NCBI GenBank assembly: GCA_030867875.1
Contig: JAOWCC010000936.1
Span: forward strand, 16,066,095 to 16,130,094
DNA from: Actinernus sp. WN-2022
Lineage: Eukaryota; Cnidaria; Anthozoa; Actiniaria; Actinernidae
DNA length: 64,000 bases
Direction of reading: 5' to 3'
How positions within the stretch are numbered: position 1 is the first letter of the stretch; the number at the start of each line of letters is the position of its first letter. The notes under the pieces are model-generated. The model saw only the letters and a list, made by a program, of their open reading frames with translations. It searched no databases and had not been told where the DNA came from. The translations under genes and the position numbers were made by a program. Positions 34,037 to 48,439 of the stretch are shown here, piece after piece.

Positions 34037-35565
34037 AGACCGGGTAGGCAAATAATCTTGGATTTCTTACAAAAATAAAAAAACACTCAATATGCTTCAA
34101 AATGATCTCAAACAATCTCCTGGTAGCTTCAGAACATGAATGGATTAAGTTGGAGAAAGAATTGAAGAAAAAATTAACATCATCAAAAATGGTCAAATCT
34201 GGATATTTTTTGCCAGACCGGGTAGGCGAAAAGTCTTGGATTTCTGACAAAAATAAAAAACCCACTCAATATGCTTCAAAATGATCTCAAACAATCTCCT
34301 GTTAGCTTCTGAACATCAATGCATTAAGTTGGAGAAAGAATTGAAGTAAAAATTAACATCATCAAAAATGTTCAAATCTGGCTTTTTGATTTCTGACAAA
34401 AACTTAAAACCACTCGATAATGCTTCAAAATGATATCAAACAACCTACTGTTAGCTTCAGAACATGAATGGATTAAGTTGGAGAAAGAATTGAACAAAAA
34501 ATCAACATCTTCAAAAAATGGTCAAATCTGGATATTTTTTGCCAGACCGGGTAGGCGAAAAATCTTGGATTTCTGACAAAAATAAAAAAACCACTCAATA
34601 TGCTTCAAAATGATCTCAAACAATCTCCTGTTAGCTTCTGAACATCAATGGATTAAGTTGGAGAAAGAATTGAAGAAGAAAAATCAAAATCTTCAAAAAT
34701 GGTAAAATCTGATTTTTTTGGCCAAACCGCGTAGGCAAAACATCTTGGATTCCAGACAAAAACTCAAAAAACACTCAATACGCTTCAAAATGATCTCAAA
34801 CAATCTCCTGGTTGCTTCAGAACATGAATGGACCAAGTTGGAGAAAGAATTGTAGAAGAAATTTATATCTTCAAAAATGGACAAATCTTGATATTTTTTT
34901 TTGGGCCAGACCGGGTAGGCGAAAAATCTTGGATTTCTGACAAAAATAAAAAAACACTCACTATGCTTCAAAATGATATCAAACAATCTCCTGTTAGCTT
35001 CAGAACATGAATGGATTAAGTTGGAGAAAGAATTGAACAAAAAATCAACATCTTCAAAAAATGGTCAAATCTGAATATTTTTTGCCAGACCGGGTAGGCG
35101 AAAAATCTTGGATTTCTGACAAAAATAAAAAAAACACTCACTATGCTTCAAAATGATCTCAAACAATCTCCTGTTAGCTTCTGAACATCAATGGATTAAG
35201 TTGGAGAAAGAATTGAAGTAAAAATTAACATCATCAAAAATGTTCAAATCTGGATTTTTGATTTCTGACAAAAACTAAAAACCACTCGATAATGCTTCAA
35301 AATGATATCAAACAATCTCCTGTTAGCTTCAGAACATCAATGGATTAAGTTGGAGAAAGAATTGAAGTAAAAATTAACATTATCAAAAATGGTCAAATCT
35401 GGCTTTTTGATTTCTGACAAAAACTAAAAACCACTCGATAATGCTTCAAAATGATATCAAACAATCTCCTGGTAGCTTCAGAACATGAATGGATTAAGTT
35501 GGAGAAAGAATTGAAGAAAAAATTAACATCATCAAAAATGGTCAAATCTGGATTTTTTTAGCCAG

Positions 35566-35803
35566 TGTCTATCCTTCATAACACACACCTGAATATCTGC
35601 TTCCTTTCTCGACACCTTCATAACACGTACCTCAATATCTTCCTGTCTCCACACATCAGAAGCAGTGTCTATCTTGTTTAGATGAGTTACGTTGTCAGGT
35701 CACAGGAACTCCATGGCCAGTAGGTACATATCCTATCGAGATATCGATATCGTTTAGAAGTTTATTCTGCATTTAAGGTACCGACCATTATGATAATTAG
35801 TAG
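35566..35803 (+). repeat. 238-bp insert B, copy 5
   Basis: Counterpart of copy 1 at +6963 bp, again followed after 56 bp by a MITE. Confidence 0.9.
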
Positions 35804-35859
35804 AGACCGGGTAGGCAAATAATCTTGGATTTCTTACAAAAATAAAAAAACACTCAATA

Positions 35860-36541
35860 CTCAAGCATGTTAAGGCCTGGTTCATTTAAGGGAAAATAGA
35901 TGTACGTTAAAAAATGTTTTCTGACAGAAAAAACAGTTTAAACAAAAACTAATTACACCGTAATACTAATATCAACTTCCTTAATTTGTTAAGTGGATGG
36001 CTGTCGTATCACGTGATCGATGACGTCATAATTATATAAAATCGTTTAAGTGAAATGCGGCTGCGACGATAACATATGAATATAAAGTAACCCTGCTAAA
36101 ACATTACTCCTCCCGCAGTGTTTCCGATCACGCTTAGAAAACATGACTATCATGTAAAGATAAGGAGATATTAAGGGTACAAAAAGTCACGTGACCTATT
36201 TTGCATATGTTCGCCTTAATTACTCGTTAACGAAACATTGTAGTCATCTTTTCTAAGTTGATTTAGGTAAAAGGCTTCAACCTTAACTAAACATATCCAC
36301 TCATCATCCTAGCTGTTTTAAACTCGGAGCCGCGTTTTTGATTTACTGATTTCGTGTTCTAAGTCACGTGACTGACCACGTGACACGTTTTACTACACAC
36401 AGACCACTTAAGGTAGTCAAGAATGACGATACCTATTATCGTGAGAAATTTGGCGTACTTACCATACTAGGCTGTGCTGAAATAAGGAAAACAGTTTTTA
36501 CCAAAAAATTGACCCCTGAACCAGGCCTTAACATGCTTGAG
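35860..36541 (+). mobile_element. 682-bp MITE, copy 2
   Basis: The same TA-flanked insertion point as copy 1, carried along by the 6963-bp duplication. It shares the AAAAGGCTTCAACC variant with copy 1 only. Confidence 0.9.
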
Positions 36542-37464
36542 TATGCTTCAAAATGATCTCAAACAATCTCCTGGTAGCTTCAGAACATGAATGGATTAAG
36601 TTGGAGAAAGAATTGAACAAAAAATTAACATCATCAAAAATGGTCAAATCTGGATTTCTGACAAAAATAAAAAAACAATCAATATGCTTCAAAATGATCT
36701 CAAACAATCTCCTGTTAGCTTCAGAACATGAATGGATTAAGTTGGAGAAAGAATTGAACAAAAAATCAACATCTTCAAAAAATGGTCAAATCTGAATATT
36801 TTTTGCCAGACCGGGTAGGCGAAAAATCTTGGATTTCTGACAAAAATAAAAAAACCACTCAATATGCTTCAAAATGATCTCAAACAATCTCCTGTTAGCT
36901 TCAGAACATCAATGGATTAAGTTGGAGAAAGAATTGAAGTAAAAATTAACATCATCAAAAATGGTCAAATCTGGATTTTTGAATTCTGACAAAAACTAAA
37001 AACCACTCGATAATGTTTCAAAATGATATCAAACAATCTCCTGTTAGCTTCAGAACATGAATGGATTAAGTTGGAGAAAGAATTGAAGTAAAAATTAACA
37101 TCATCAAAAATGGTCAAATCGGATTTTTGATTTCTGACAAAAACTAAAAACCACTCGATAATGCTTCAAAATGATATCAAACAATCTCCTGTTAGCTTCA
37201 GAACATGAATGGATTAAGTTGGAGAAAGAATTGAACAAAAAATCAACATCTTCAAAAAATGGTCAAATCTGAATATTTTTTGCCAGACCGGGTAGGCGAA
37301 AAGTCTTGGATTTCTGACAAAAATAAAAAAACACTCAATATGCTTCAAAATGATATCAAACAATCTCCTGTTAGCTTCAGAACATGAATGGATTAAGTTG
37401 GAGAAAGAATTGAACAAAAAATCAACATAATTCAAAAATGGTCAAATCTGGATTTTTTAGCCAG

Positions 37465-37702
37465 TGTCTATCCTTCATAACACACACCTGAATATCTGCT
37501 TCCTTTCTCGACACCTTCATAACACGTACCTCAATATCTTCCTGTCTCCACACATCAGAAGCAGTGTCTATCTTGTTTAGATGAGTTACGTTGTCAGGTC
37601 ACAGGAACTCCATGGCCAGTAGGTACATATCCTATCGAGATATCGATATCGTTTAGAAGTTTATTCTGCATTTAAGGTACCGACCATTATGATAATTAGT
37701 AG
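37465..37702 (+). repeat. 238-bp insert B, copy 6
   Basis: Counterpart of copy 2 at +6963 bp. Confidence 0.9.
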
Positions 37703-38675
37703 AGACCGGGTAGGCAAATAATCTTGGATTTCTTACAAAAATAAAAAAACACTCAATATGCTTCAAAATGATCTCAAACAATCTCCTGGTAGCTTCAGAA
37801 CATGAATGGATTAAGTTGGAGAAAGAATTGAAGAAAAAATTAACATCATCAAAAATGGTCAAATCTGGATTTCTGACAAAAATAAAAAACCACTCAATAT
37901 GCTTCAAAATGATCTCAAACAATCTCCTGTTAGCTTCAGAACATGAATGGATTAAGTTGGAGAAAGAATTGAACAAAAAATCAACATCTTCAAAAAATGG
38001 TCAAATCTGGATATTTTTTGCCAGACCGGGTAGGCGAAAAGTCTTGGATTTCTGACAAAAATAAAAAAACCACTCAATATGCTTCAAAATGATCTCAAAC
38101 AATCTCCTGTTAGCTTCTGAATATCAATGGATTAAGTTGGAGAAAGAATTGAAGTAAAAATTAACATCTTCAAAAAATGGTCAAATCTGGATTTCTGACA
38201 AAAATAAAAAAACCACTCAATATGCTTCAAAATGATCTCAAACAATCTCCTGTTAGCTCCAGAACATGAATGGATTAAGTTGGAGAAAGAATTGAAGTAA
38301 AAATTAACATCTTCAAAAAATGGTCAAATCTGAATATTTTTTGCCACACCGGGTATGCGAAAAATCTTGGATTTCTGACAAAAATAAAAAAAACACTCAA
38401 TATGCTTCAAAATGATCTCAAACAATCTCCTGTTAGCTTCTGAACATCAATGGATTAAGTTGGAGAAAGAATTGAAGTAAAAATTAACATCATCAAAAAT
38501 GGTCAAATCTGGCTTTTTGATTTCTGACAAAAACTAAAAACCACTCGATAATGCTTCAAAATGATATCAAACAATCTCCTGGTAGCTTCAGAACATGAAT
38601 GGATTAAGTTGGAGAAAGAATTGAACAAAAAATTAACATCATCAAAAATGGTCAAATCTGGATTTTTTTAGCCAG

Positions 38676-38913
38676 TGTCTATCCTTCATAACACACACCT
38701 GAATATCTGCTTCCTTTCTCGACACCTTCATAACACGTACCTCAATATCTTCCTGTCTCCACACATCAGAAGCAGTGTCTATCTTGTTTAGATGAGTTAC
38801 GTTGTCAGGTCACAGGAACTCCATGGCCAGTAGGTACATATCCTATCGAGATATCGATATCGTTTAGAAGTTTATTCTGCATTTAAGGTACCGACCATTA
38901 TGATAATTAGTAG
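38676..38913 (+). repeat. 238-bp insert B, copy 7
   Basis: Counterpart of copy 3 at +6963 bp. Confidence 0.9.
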
Positions 38914-40761
38914 AGACCGGGTAGGCAAATAATCTTGGATTTCTTACAAAAATAAAAAAACACTCAATATATATGCTTCAAAATGATCTCAAACAATCTC
39001 CTGGTAGCTTCAGAACATGAATGGATTAAGTTGGAGAAAGAATTGAAGAAAAAATTAACATCATCAAAAATGGTCAAATCTGGATTTCTGACAAAAATAA
39101 AAAAACAATCAATATGCTTCAAAATGACCTCAAACAATCTCCTGTTAGCTTCAGAACATGAATGGATTAAGTTGAAGAAAGAATTGAACAAAAAATCAAC
39201 ATCTTCAAAAAATGGTCAAATCTGAATATTTTTTGCCAGACCGGGTAGGCGAAAAATCTTGGATTTCTGACAAAAATGAAAAAACACTCAATATGCTTCA
39301 AAATGATATCAAACAATCTCCTGTTAGCTTCAGAACATGAATGGATTAAGTTGGAGAAAGAATTGAATAAAAAAATCAACATCTTCAAAAAATGGTCAAA
39401 TCTGAATATTTTTTGCCAGACCGGGTAGGCGAAAAATCTTGGATTTCTGACAAAAATAAAAAAAACACTCAATATGCTTCAAAATGATCTCAAACAATCT
39501 CCTGTTAGCTTCAGAACATCAATGGATTAAGTTGGAGAAAGAATTGAACAAAAAATCAACATCTTCAAAAAATGGTCAAATCTGAATATTTTTTGCCAGA
39601 TCGGGTAGGCGAAAAATCTTGGATTTCTGACAAAAATAAAAAAACCACTCAATATGCTTCAAAATGATCTCAAACAATCTCCTGTTAGCTTCAGAACATG
39701 AATGGATTAAGTTGGAGAAAGAATTGAACAAAAAATCAACATCTTCAAAAAATGGTCAAATCTGAATATTTTTTGCCAGACCGGGTAGGCGAAAAATCTT
39801 GGATTTCTGACAAAAATAAAAAAACCACTCAATATGCTTCAAAATGATCTCAAACAATCTCCTGTTAGCTTCAGAACATCAATGGATTAAGTTGGAGAAA
39901 GAATTGAAGTAAAAATTAACATCATCAAAAATGGTCAAATCTTGATTTTTGATTTCTGACAAAAACTAAAAACCACTCGATAATGTTTCAAAATGATATC
40001 AAACAATCTCCTGTTAGCTTCAGAACATGAATGGATTAAGTTGGAGAAAGAATTTAACAAAAAATCAACATCTTCAAAAAATGGTCAAATCTGGATATTT
40101 TTTGCCAGACCGGGTAGGCGAAAAATCTTGGATTTCTGACAAAAATAAAAAAACACTCAATATGCTTCAAAATGATCTCAAACAATCTCCTGGTAGCTTC
40201 TGAACATCAATGGATTAAGTTGGAGAAAGAATTGAAGTAAAAATTAACATCATCAAAAATGGTCAAATCTGGCTTTTTGATTTCTGACAAAACTAAAAAC
40301 CAGTCGATAATGCTTCAAAATGATATCAAACAATCTCCTGTTAGCTCCAGAACATGAATGGATTAAGTTGGAGAAAGAATTGAAGTAAAAATTAACATCA
40401 TCAAAAATGGTCAAATCGGATTTTTGATTTCTGACAAAAACTAAAAACCACTCGATAATGCTTCAAAATGATATCAAACAATCTCCTGTTAGCTTCAGAA
40501 CATGAATGGATTAAGTTGGAGAAAGAATTGAACAAAAAATCAACATCTTCAAAAAATGGTCAAATCTGGATATTTTTTGCCAGACCGGGTAGGCGAAAAG
40601 TCTTGGATTTCTGACAAAAATAAAAAAACACTCAATATGCTTCAAAATGATATCAAACAATCTCCTGTTAGCTTCAGAACATGAATGGATTAAGTTGGAG
40701 AAAGAATTGAACAAAAAATCAACATAATTCAAAAATGGTCAAATCTGGATTTTTTAGCCAG

Positions 40762-40999
40762 TGTCTATCCTTCATAACACACACCTGAATATCTGCTTCC
40801 TTTCTCGACACCTTCATAACACGTACCTCAATATCTTCCTGTCTCCACACATCAGAAGCAGTGTCTATCTTGTTTAGATGAGTTACGTTGTCAGGTCACA
40901 GGAACTCCATGGCCAGTAGGTACATATCCTATCGAGATATCGATATCGTTTAGAAGTTTATTCTGCATTTAAGGTACCGACCATTATGATAATTAGTAG
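40762..40999 (+). repeat. 238-bp insert B, copy 8
   Basis: Counterpart of copy 4 at +6963 bp. It also heads the first of two 2382-bp units. Confidence 0.9.
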
Positions 41000-43143
41000 A
41001 GACCGGGTAGGCAAATAATCTTGGATTTCTTACAAAAATAAAAAAACACTCAATATGCTTCAAAATGATCTCAAACAATCTCCTGGTAGCTTCAGAACAT
41101 GAATGGATTAAGTTGGAGAAAGAATTGAAGAAAAAATTAACATCATCAAAAATGGTCAAATCTGGATTTCTGACAAAAATAAAAAACCACTCAATATGCT
41201 TCAAAATGATCTCAAACAATCTCCTGTTAGCTTCAGAACATGAATGGATTAAGTTGGAGAAAGAATTGAACAAAAAATCAACATCTTCAAAAAATGGTCA
41301 AATCTGGATATTTTTTGCCAGACCGGGTAGGCGAAAAGTCTTGGATTTCTGACAAAAATAAAAAACCCACTCAATATGCTTCAAAATGATCTCAAACAAT
41401 CTCCTGTTAGCTTCTGAACATCAATGCATTAAGTTGGAGAAAGAATTGAAGTAAAAATTAACATCATCAAAAATGTTCAAATCTGGCTTTTTGATTTCTG
41501 ACAAAAACTAAAAACCACTCGATAATGCTTCAAAATGATATCAAACAATCTACTGTTAGCTTCAGAACATGAATGGATTAAGTTGGAGAAAGAATTGAAC
41601 AAAAAATCAACATCTTCAAAAAATGGTCAAATCTGGATATTTTTTGCCAGACCGGGTAGGCGAAAAATCTTGGATTTCTGACAAAAATAAAAAAACCACT
41701 CAATATGCTTCAAAATGATCTCAAACAATCTCCTGTTAGCTTCTGAACATCAATGGATTAAGTTGGAGAAAGAATTGAAGTAAAAATTAACATCATCAAA
41801 AATGGTCAAATCTGGATTTTTGATTTCTGACAAAAACTAAAAACCACTCGATAATGCTTCAAAATGATATCAAACAATCTCCTGTTAGCTTCAGAACATG
41901 AATGGATTAAGTTGGAGAAAGAATTGAACAAAAAATCAACATCTTCAAAAAATGGTCAAATCTGAATATTTTTTACCAGACCGGGTAGGCGAAAAATCTT
42001 GGATTTCTGACAAAAATAAAAAAAACACTCAATATGCTTCAAAATGATCTCAAACAATCTCCTGTTAGCTTCAGAACATGAATGGATTAAGTTGGAGAAA
42101 GAATTGAACAAAAAATCAACATCTTCAAAAAATGGTCAAATCTGAATATTTTTTGCCAGACCGGGTAGGCGAAAAATCTTGGATTTCTGACAAAAATAAA
42201 AAAACCACTCAATATGCTTCAAAATGATCTCAAACAATCTCCTGTTAGCTTCAGAACATCAATGGATTAAGTTGGAGAAAGAATTGAAGTAAAAATTAAC
42301 ATCATCAAAAATGGTCAAATCTGGATTTTTGATTTCTGACAAAAACTAAAAACCACTCGATAATGTTTCAAAATGATATCAAACAATCTACTGTTAGCTT
42401 CAGAACATGAATGGATTAAGTTGGAGAAAGAATTTAACAAAAAATCAACATCTTCAAAAAATGGTCAAATCTGGATATTTTTTGCCAGACCGGGTAGGCG
42501 AAAAATCTTGGATTTCTGACAAAAATAAAAAAACACTCAATATGCTTCAAAATGATCTCAAACAATCTCCTGGTAGCTTCTGAACATCAATGGATTAAGT
42601 TGGAGAAAGAATTGAAGTAAAAATTAACATCATCAAAAATGGTCAAATCTGGCTTTTTGATTTCTGACAAAACTAAAAACCACTCGATAATGCTTCAAAA
42701 TGATATCAAACAATCTCCTGTTAGCTCCAGAACATGAATGGATTAAGTTGGAGAAAGAATTGAAGTAAAAATTAACATCATCAAAAATGGTCAAATCGGA
42801 TTTTTGATTTCTGACAAAAACTAAAAACCACTCGATAATGCTTCAAAATGATATCAAACAATCTCCTGTTAGCTTCAGAACATGAATGGATTAAGTTGGA
42901 GAAAGAATTCAACAAAAAATCAACATCTTCAAAAAATGGTCAAATCTGGATATTTTTTGCCAGACCGGGTTGGCGAAAAGTCTTGGATTTCTGACAAAAA
43001 TAAAAAAAAAAACTCAATATGCTTCAAAATGATATCAAACAATCTCCTGTTAGCTTCAGAACATGAATGGATTAAGTTGGAGAAAGAATTGAACAAAAAA
43101 TCAACATAATTCAAAAATGGTCAAATCTGGATTTTTTAGCCAG

Positions 43144-43381
43144 TGTCTATCCTTCATAACACACACCTGAATATCTGCTTCCTTTCTCGACACCTTCATA
43201 ACACGTACCTCAATATCTTCCTGTCTCCACACATCAGAAGCAGTGTCTATCTTGTTTAGATGAGTTACGTTGTCAGGTCACAGGAACTCCATGGCCAGTA
43301 GGTACATATCCTATCGAGATATCGATATCGTTTAGAAGTTTATTCTGCATTTAAGGTACCGACCATTATGATAATTAGTAG
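43144..43381 (+). repeat. 238-bp insert B, copy 9
   Basis: 2382 bp after copy 8, marking a tandem duplication of about 40.5-42.9 onto 42.9-45.3 kb. Confidence 0.9.
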
Positions 43382-45099
43382 AGACCGGGTAGGCAAATAA
43401 TCTTGGATTTCTTACAAAAATAAAAAAACACTCAATATGCTTCAAAATGATCTCAAACAATCTCCTGGTAGCTTCAGAACATGAATGGATTAAGTTGGAG
43501 AAAGAATTGAAGAAAAAATTAACATCATCAAAAATGGTCAAATCTGGATTTCTGACAAAAATAAAAAACCACTCAATATGCTTCAAAATGATCTCAAACA
43601 ATCTCCTGTTAGCTTCAGAACATGAATGGATTAAGTTGGAGAAAGAATTGAACAAAAAATCAACATCTTCAAAAAATGGTCAAATCTGGATATTTTTTGC
43701 CAGACCGGGTAGGCGAAAAGTCTTGGATTTCTGACAAAAATAAAAAACCCACTCAATATGCTTCAAAATGATCTCAAACAATCTCCTGTTAGCTTCTGAA
43801 CATCAATGCATTAAGTTGGAGAAAGAATTGAAGTAAAAATTAACATCATCAAAAATGTTCAAATCTGGCTTTTTGATTTCTGACAAAAACTAAAAACCAC
43901 TCGATAATGCTTCAAAATGATATCAAACAATCTACTGTTAGCTTCAGAACATGAATGGATTAAGTTGGAGAAAGAATTGAACAAAAAATCAACATCTTCA
44001 AAAAATGGTCAAATCTGGATATTTTTTGCCAGACCGGGTAGGCGAAAAATCTTGGATTTCTGACAAAAATAAAAAAACCACTCAATATGCTTCAAAATGA
44101 TCTCAAACAATCTCCTGTTAGCTTCTGAACATCAATGGATTAAGTTGGAGAAAGAATTGAAGTAAAAATTAACATCATCAAAAATGGTCAAATCTGGATT
44201 TTTGATTTCTGACAAAAACTAAAAACCACTCGATAATGCTTCAAAATGATATCAAACAATCTCCTGTTAGCTTCAGAACATGAATGGATTAAGTTGGAGA
44301 AAGAATTGAACAAAAAATCAACATCTTCAAAAAATGGTCAAATCTGAATATTTTTTGCCAGACCGGGTAGGCGAAAAATCTTGGATTTCTGACAAAAATA
44401 AAAAAACCACTCAATATGCTTCAAAATGATCTCAAACAATCTCCTGTTAGCTTCAGAACATGAATGGATTAAGTTGGAGAAAGAATTGAACAAAAAATCA
44501 ACATCTTCAAAAAATGGTCAAATCTGAATATTTTTTGCCAGACCGGGTAGGCGAAAAATCTTGGATTTCTGACAAAAATAAAAAAACCACTCAATATGCT
44601 TCAAAATGATCTCAAACAATCTCCTGTTAGCTTCAGAACATCAATGGATTAAGTTGGAGAAAGAATTGAAGTAAAAATTAACATCATCAAAAATGGTCAA
44701 ATCTGGATTTTTGATTTCTGACAAAAACTAAAAACCACTCGATAATGTTTCAAAATGATATCAAACAATCTCCTGTTAGCTTCAGAACATGAATGGATTA
44801 AGTTGGAGAAAGAATTTAACAAAAAATCAACATCTTCAAAAAATGGTCAAATCTGGATATTTTTTGCCAGACCGGGTAGGCGAAAAATCTTGGATTTCTG
44901 ACAAAAATAAAAAAACACTCAATATGCTTCAATATGATCTCAAACAATCTCCTGGTAGCTTCTGAACATCAATGGATTAAGTTGGAGAAAGAATTGAAGT
45001 AAAAATTAACATCATCAAAAATGGTCAAATCTGGCTTTTTGATTTCTGACAAAAACTAAAAACCACTCGATAATGCTTCAAAATGATATCAAACAATCT

Positions 45100-45420
45100 C
45101 CTGTTAGCTCCAGAACATGAATGGATTAAGTTGGAGAAAGAATTGAAGTAAAAATTAACATCATCAAAAATGGTCAAATCGGATTTTTGATTTCTGACAA
45201 AAACTAAAAACCACTCGATAATGCTTCAAAATGATATCAAACAATCTCCTGTTAGCTTCAGAACATGAATGGATTAAGTTGGAGAAAGAATTGAACAAAA
45301 AATCAACATCTTCAAAAAATGGTCAAATCTGGATATTTTTTGCCAGACCGGGTAGGCGAAAAGTCTTGGATTTCTGACAAAAATAAAAAAACACTCAATA
45401 TGCTTCAAAATGATCTCAAA
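45100..45420 (+). repeat. Satellite block lacking insert B where paralogues have it
   Basis: The block at 45410-45697 matches 43447-43734 at +1963 bp. The insert-bearing half monomer that precedes it at 43.1-43.4 kb is replaced here by an ordinary CCAGACCGGGTAGGCGAAAA monomer. The insert was lost, or never received, through unequal exchange. Confidence 0.75.
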
Positions 45421-46653
45421 CAATCTCCTGGTAGCTTCAGAACATGAATGGATTAAGTTGGAGAAAGAATTGAAGAAAAAATTAACATCATCAAAAATGG
45501 TCAAATCTGGATTTCTGACAAAAATAAAAAACCACTCAATATGCTTCAAAATGATCTCAAACAATCTCCTGTTAGCTTCAGAACATGAATGGATTAAGTT
45601 GGAGAAAGAATTGAACAAAAAATCAACATCTTCAAAAAATGGTCAAATCTGGATATTTTTTGCCAGACCGGGTAGGCGAAAAGTCTTGGATTTCTGACAA
45701 AAATAAAAAACCCACTCAATATGCTTCAAAATGATCTCAAACAATCTCCTGTTAGCTTCTGAACATCAATGGATTAAGTTGGAGAAAGAATTGAAGTAAA
45801 AATTAACATCATCAAAAATGTTCAAATCTGGCTTTTTGATTTCTGACAAAAACTAAAAACCACTCGATAATGCTTCAAAATGATATCAAACAATCTCCTG
45901 TTAGCTTCAGAACATGAATGGATTAAGTTGGAGAAAGAATTGAACAAAAAATCAACATCTTCAAAAAATGGTCAAATCTGGATATTTTTTGCCAGACCGG
46001 GTAGGCGAAAAATCTTGGATTTCTGACAAAAATAAAAAAACCACTCAATATGCTTCAAAATGATCTCAAACAATCTCCTGTTAGCTTCTGAACATCAATG
46101 AATTAAGTTGGAGAAAGAATTGAAGTAAAAATTAACATCATCAAAAATGGTCAAATCTGGATTTTTGATTTCTGACAAAAACTAAAAACCACTCGATAAT
46201 GCTTCAGAATGATATCAAACAATCTCCTGTTAGCTTCAGAACATGAATGGATTAAGTTGGAGAAAGAATTGAACAAAAAATCAACATCTTCAAAAAATGG
46301 TCAAATCTGAATATTTTTTGCCACACCGGGTAGGCGAAAAATCTTGGATTTCTGACAAAAATTAAAAAAACACTCAATATGCTTCAAAATGATCTCAAAC
46401 AATCTCCTGTTAGCTTCTGAACATCAATGGATTAAGTTGGAGAAAGAATTGAAGTAAAAATTAACATCATCAAAAATGGTCAAATCTGGCTTTTTGATTT
46501 CTGACAAAAACTAAAAACCACTCGATAATGCTTCAAAATGATATCAAACAATCTCCTGGTAGCTTCAGAACATGAATGGATTAAGTTGGAGAAAGAATTG
46601 AAGAAAAAATTAACATCATCAAAAATGGTCAAATCTGGATTTTTTTTAGCCAG

Positions 46654-46891
46654 TGTCTATCCTTCATAACACACACCTGAATATCTGCTTCCTTTCTCGA
46701 CACCTTCATAACACGTACCTCAATATCTTCCTGTCTCCACACATCAGAAGCAGTGTCTATCTTGTTTAGATGAGTTACGTTGTCAGGTCACAGGAACTCC
46801 ATGGCCAGTAGGTACATATCCTATCGAGATATCGATATCGTTTAGAAGTTTATTCTGCATTTAAGGTACCGACCATTATGATAATTAGTAG
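46654..46891 (+). repeat. 238-bp insert B, copy 10
   Basis: 3510 bp after copy 9. First of three inserts spaced 1548 and 1546 bp apart. Confidence 0.9.
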
Positions 46892-48201
46892 AGACCGGGT
46901 AGGCAAATAATCTTGGATTTCTTACAAAAATAAAAAAAGACTCAATATGCTTCAAAATGATCTCAAACAATCTCCTGGTAGCTTCAGAACATGAATGGAT
47001 TAAGTTGGAGAAAGAATTGAAGAAAAAATTAACATCATCAAAAATGGTCAAATCTGGATTTCTGACAAAAATAAAAAACCACTCAATATGCTTCAAAATG
47101 ATCTCAAACAATCTCCTGTTAGCTTCAGAACATGAATGGATTAAGTTGGAGAAAGAATTGAACAAAAAATCAACATCTTCAAAAAATGGTCAAATCTGGA
47201 TATTTTTTGCCAGACCGGGTAGGCGAAAAGTCTTGGATTTCTGACAAAAATAAAAAACCCACTCAATATGCTTCAAAATGATCTCAAACAATCTCCTGTT
47301 AGCTTCTGAACATCAATGGATTAAGTTGGAGAAAGAATTGAAGTAAAAATTAACATCATCAAAAATGTTCAAATCTGGCTTTTTGATTTCTGACAAAAAC
47401 TAAAAACCACTCGATAATGCTTCAAAATGATATCAAACAATCTCCTGTTAGCTTCAGAACATGAATGGATTAAGTTGGAGAAAGAATTGAACAAAAAATC
47501 AACATCTTCAAAAAATGGTCAAATCTGGATATTTTTTGCCAGACCGGGTAGGCGAAAAATCTTGGATTTCTGACAAAAATAAAAAAACCACTCAATATGC
47601 TTCAAAATGATCTCAAACAATCTCCTGTTAGCTTCTGAACATCAATGGATTAAGTTGGAGAAAGAATTGAAGTAAAAATTAACATCATCAAAAATGGTCA
47701 AATCTGGATTTTTGATTTCTGACAAAAACTAAAAACCACTCGATAATGCTTCAAAATGATATCAAACAATCTCCTGTTAGCTTCAGAACATGAATGGATT
47801 AAGTTGGAGAAAGAATTGAACAAAAAAATCAACATCTTCAAAAAATGGTCAAATCTGAATATTTTTTGCCACACCGGGTAGGCGAAAAATCTTGGATTTC
47901 TGACAAAAATAAAAAAAACACTCAATATGCTTCAAAATGATCTCAAACAATCTCCTGTTAGCTTCTGAACATCAATGGATTAAGTTGGAGAAAGAATTGA
48001 AGTAAAAATTAACATCATCAAAAATGGTCAAATCTGGCTTTTTGATTTCTGACAAAAACTAAAAACCACTCGATAATGCTTCAAAATGATATCAAACAAT
48101 CTCCTGGTAGCTTCAGAACATGAATGGATTAAGTTGGAGAAAGAATTGAAGAAAAAATTAACATCATCAAAAATGGTCAAATCTGGATTTTTTTTAGCCA
48201 G

Positions 48202-48439
48202 TGTCTATCCTTCATAACACACACCTGAATATCTGCTTCCTTTCTCGACACCTTCATAACACGTACCTCAATATCTTCCTGTCTCCACACATCAGAAGCA
48301 GTGTCTATCTTGTTTAGATGAGTTACGTTGTCAGGTCACAGGAACTCCATGGCCAGTAGGTACATATCCTATCGAGATATCGATATCGTTTAGAAGTTTA
48401 TTCTGCATTTAAGGTACCGACCATTATGATAATTAGTAG
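48202..48439 (+). repeat. 238-bp insert B, copy 11
   Basis: 1548 bp after copy 10. Flanking monomers match (46842-47244 and 48390-48792). Confidence 0.9.

Larger units (their letters stand above)
27690..34650 (+). repeat. Segmental duplication, copy A (about 6.96 kb)
   Basis: It matches copy B at a constant offset of 6963 bp up to about 34.24 kb. It starts in type-I monomers and runs through the subarray I/II junction, one MITE and four copies of the 238-bp insert. A few single-base differences separate the copies (for example TAGACAAAAC versus TAGGCAAAAC near 27771). Copy A lacks one 142-bp short monomer present in B near 34.2 kb. Confidence 0.9.
34651..41760 (+). repeat. Segmental duplication, copy B (about 7.1 kb)
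   Basis: Copy B begins with about 240 bp of type-I monomers in the middle of subarray II, which marks its left breakpoint near 34.65 kb. After the extra 142-bp monomer the offset from copy A becomes 7105 bp. The right end is near 41.76 kb. Confidence 0.88.
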
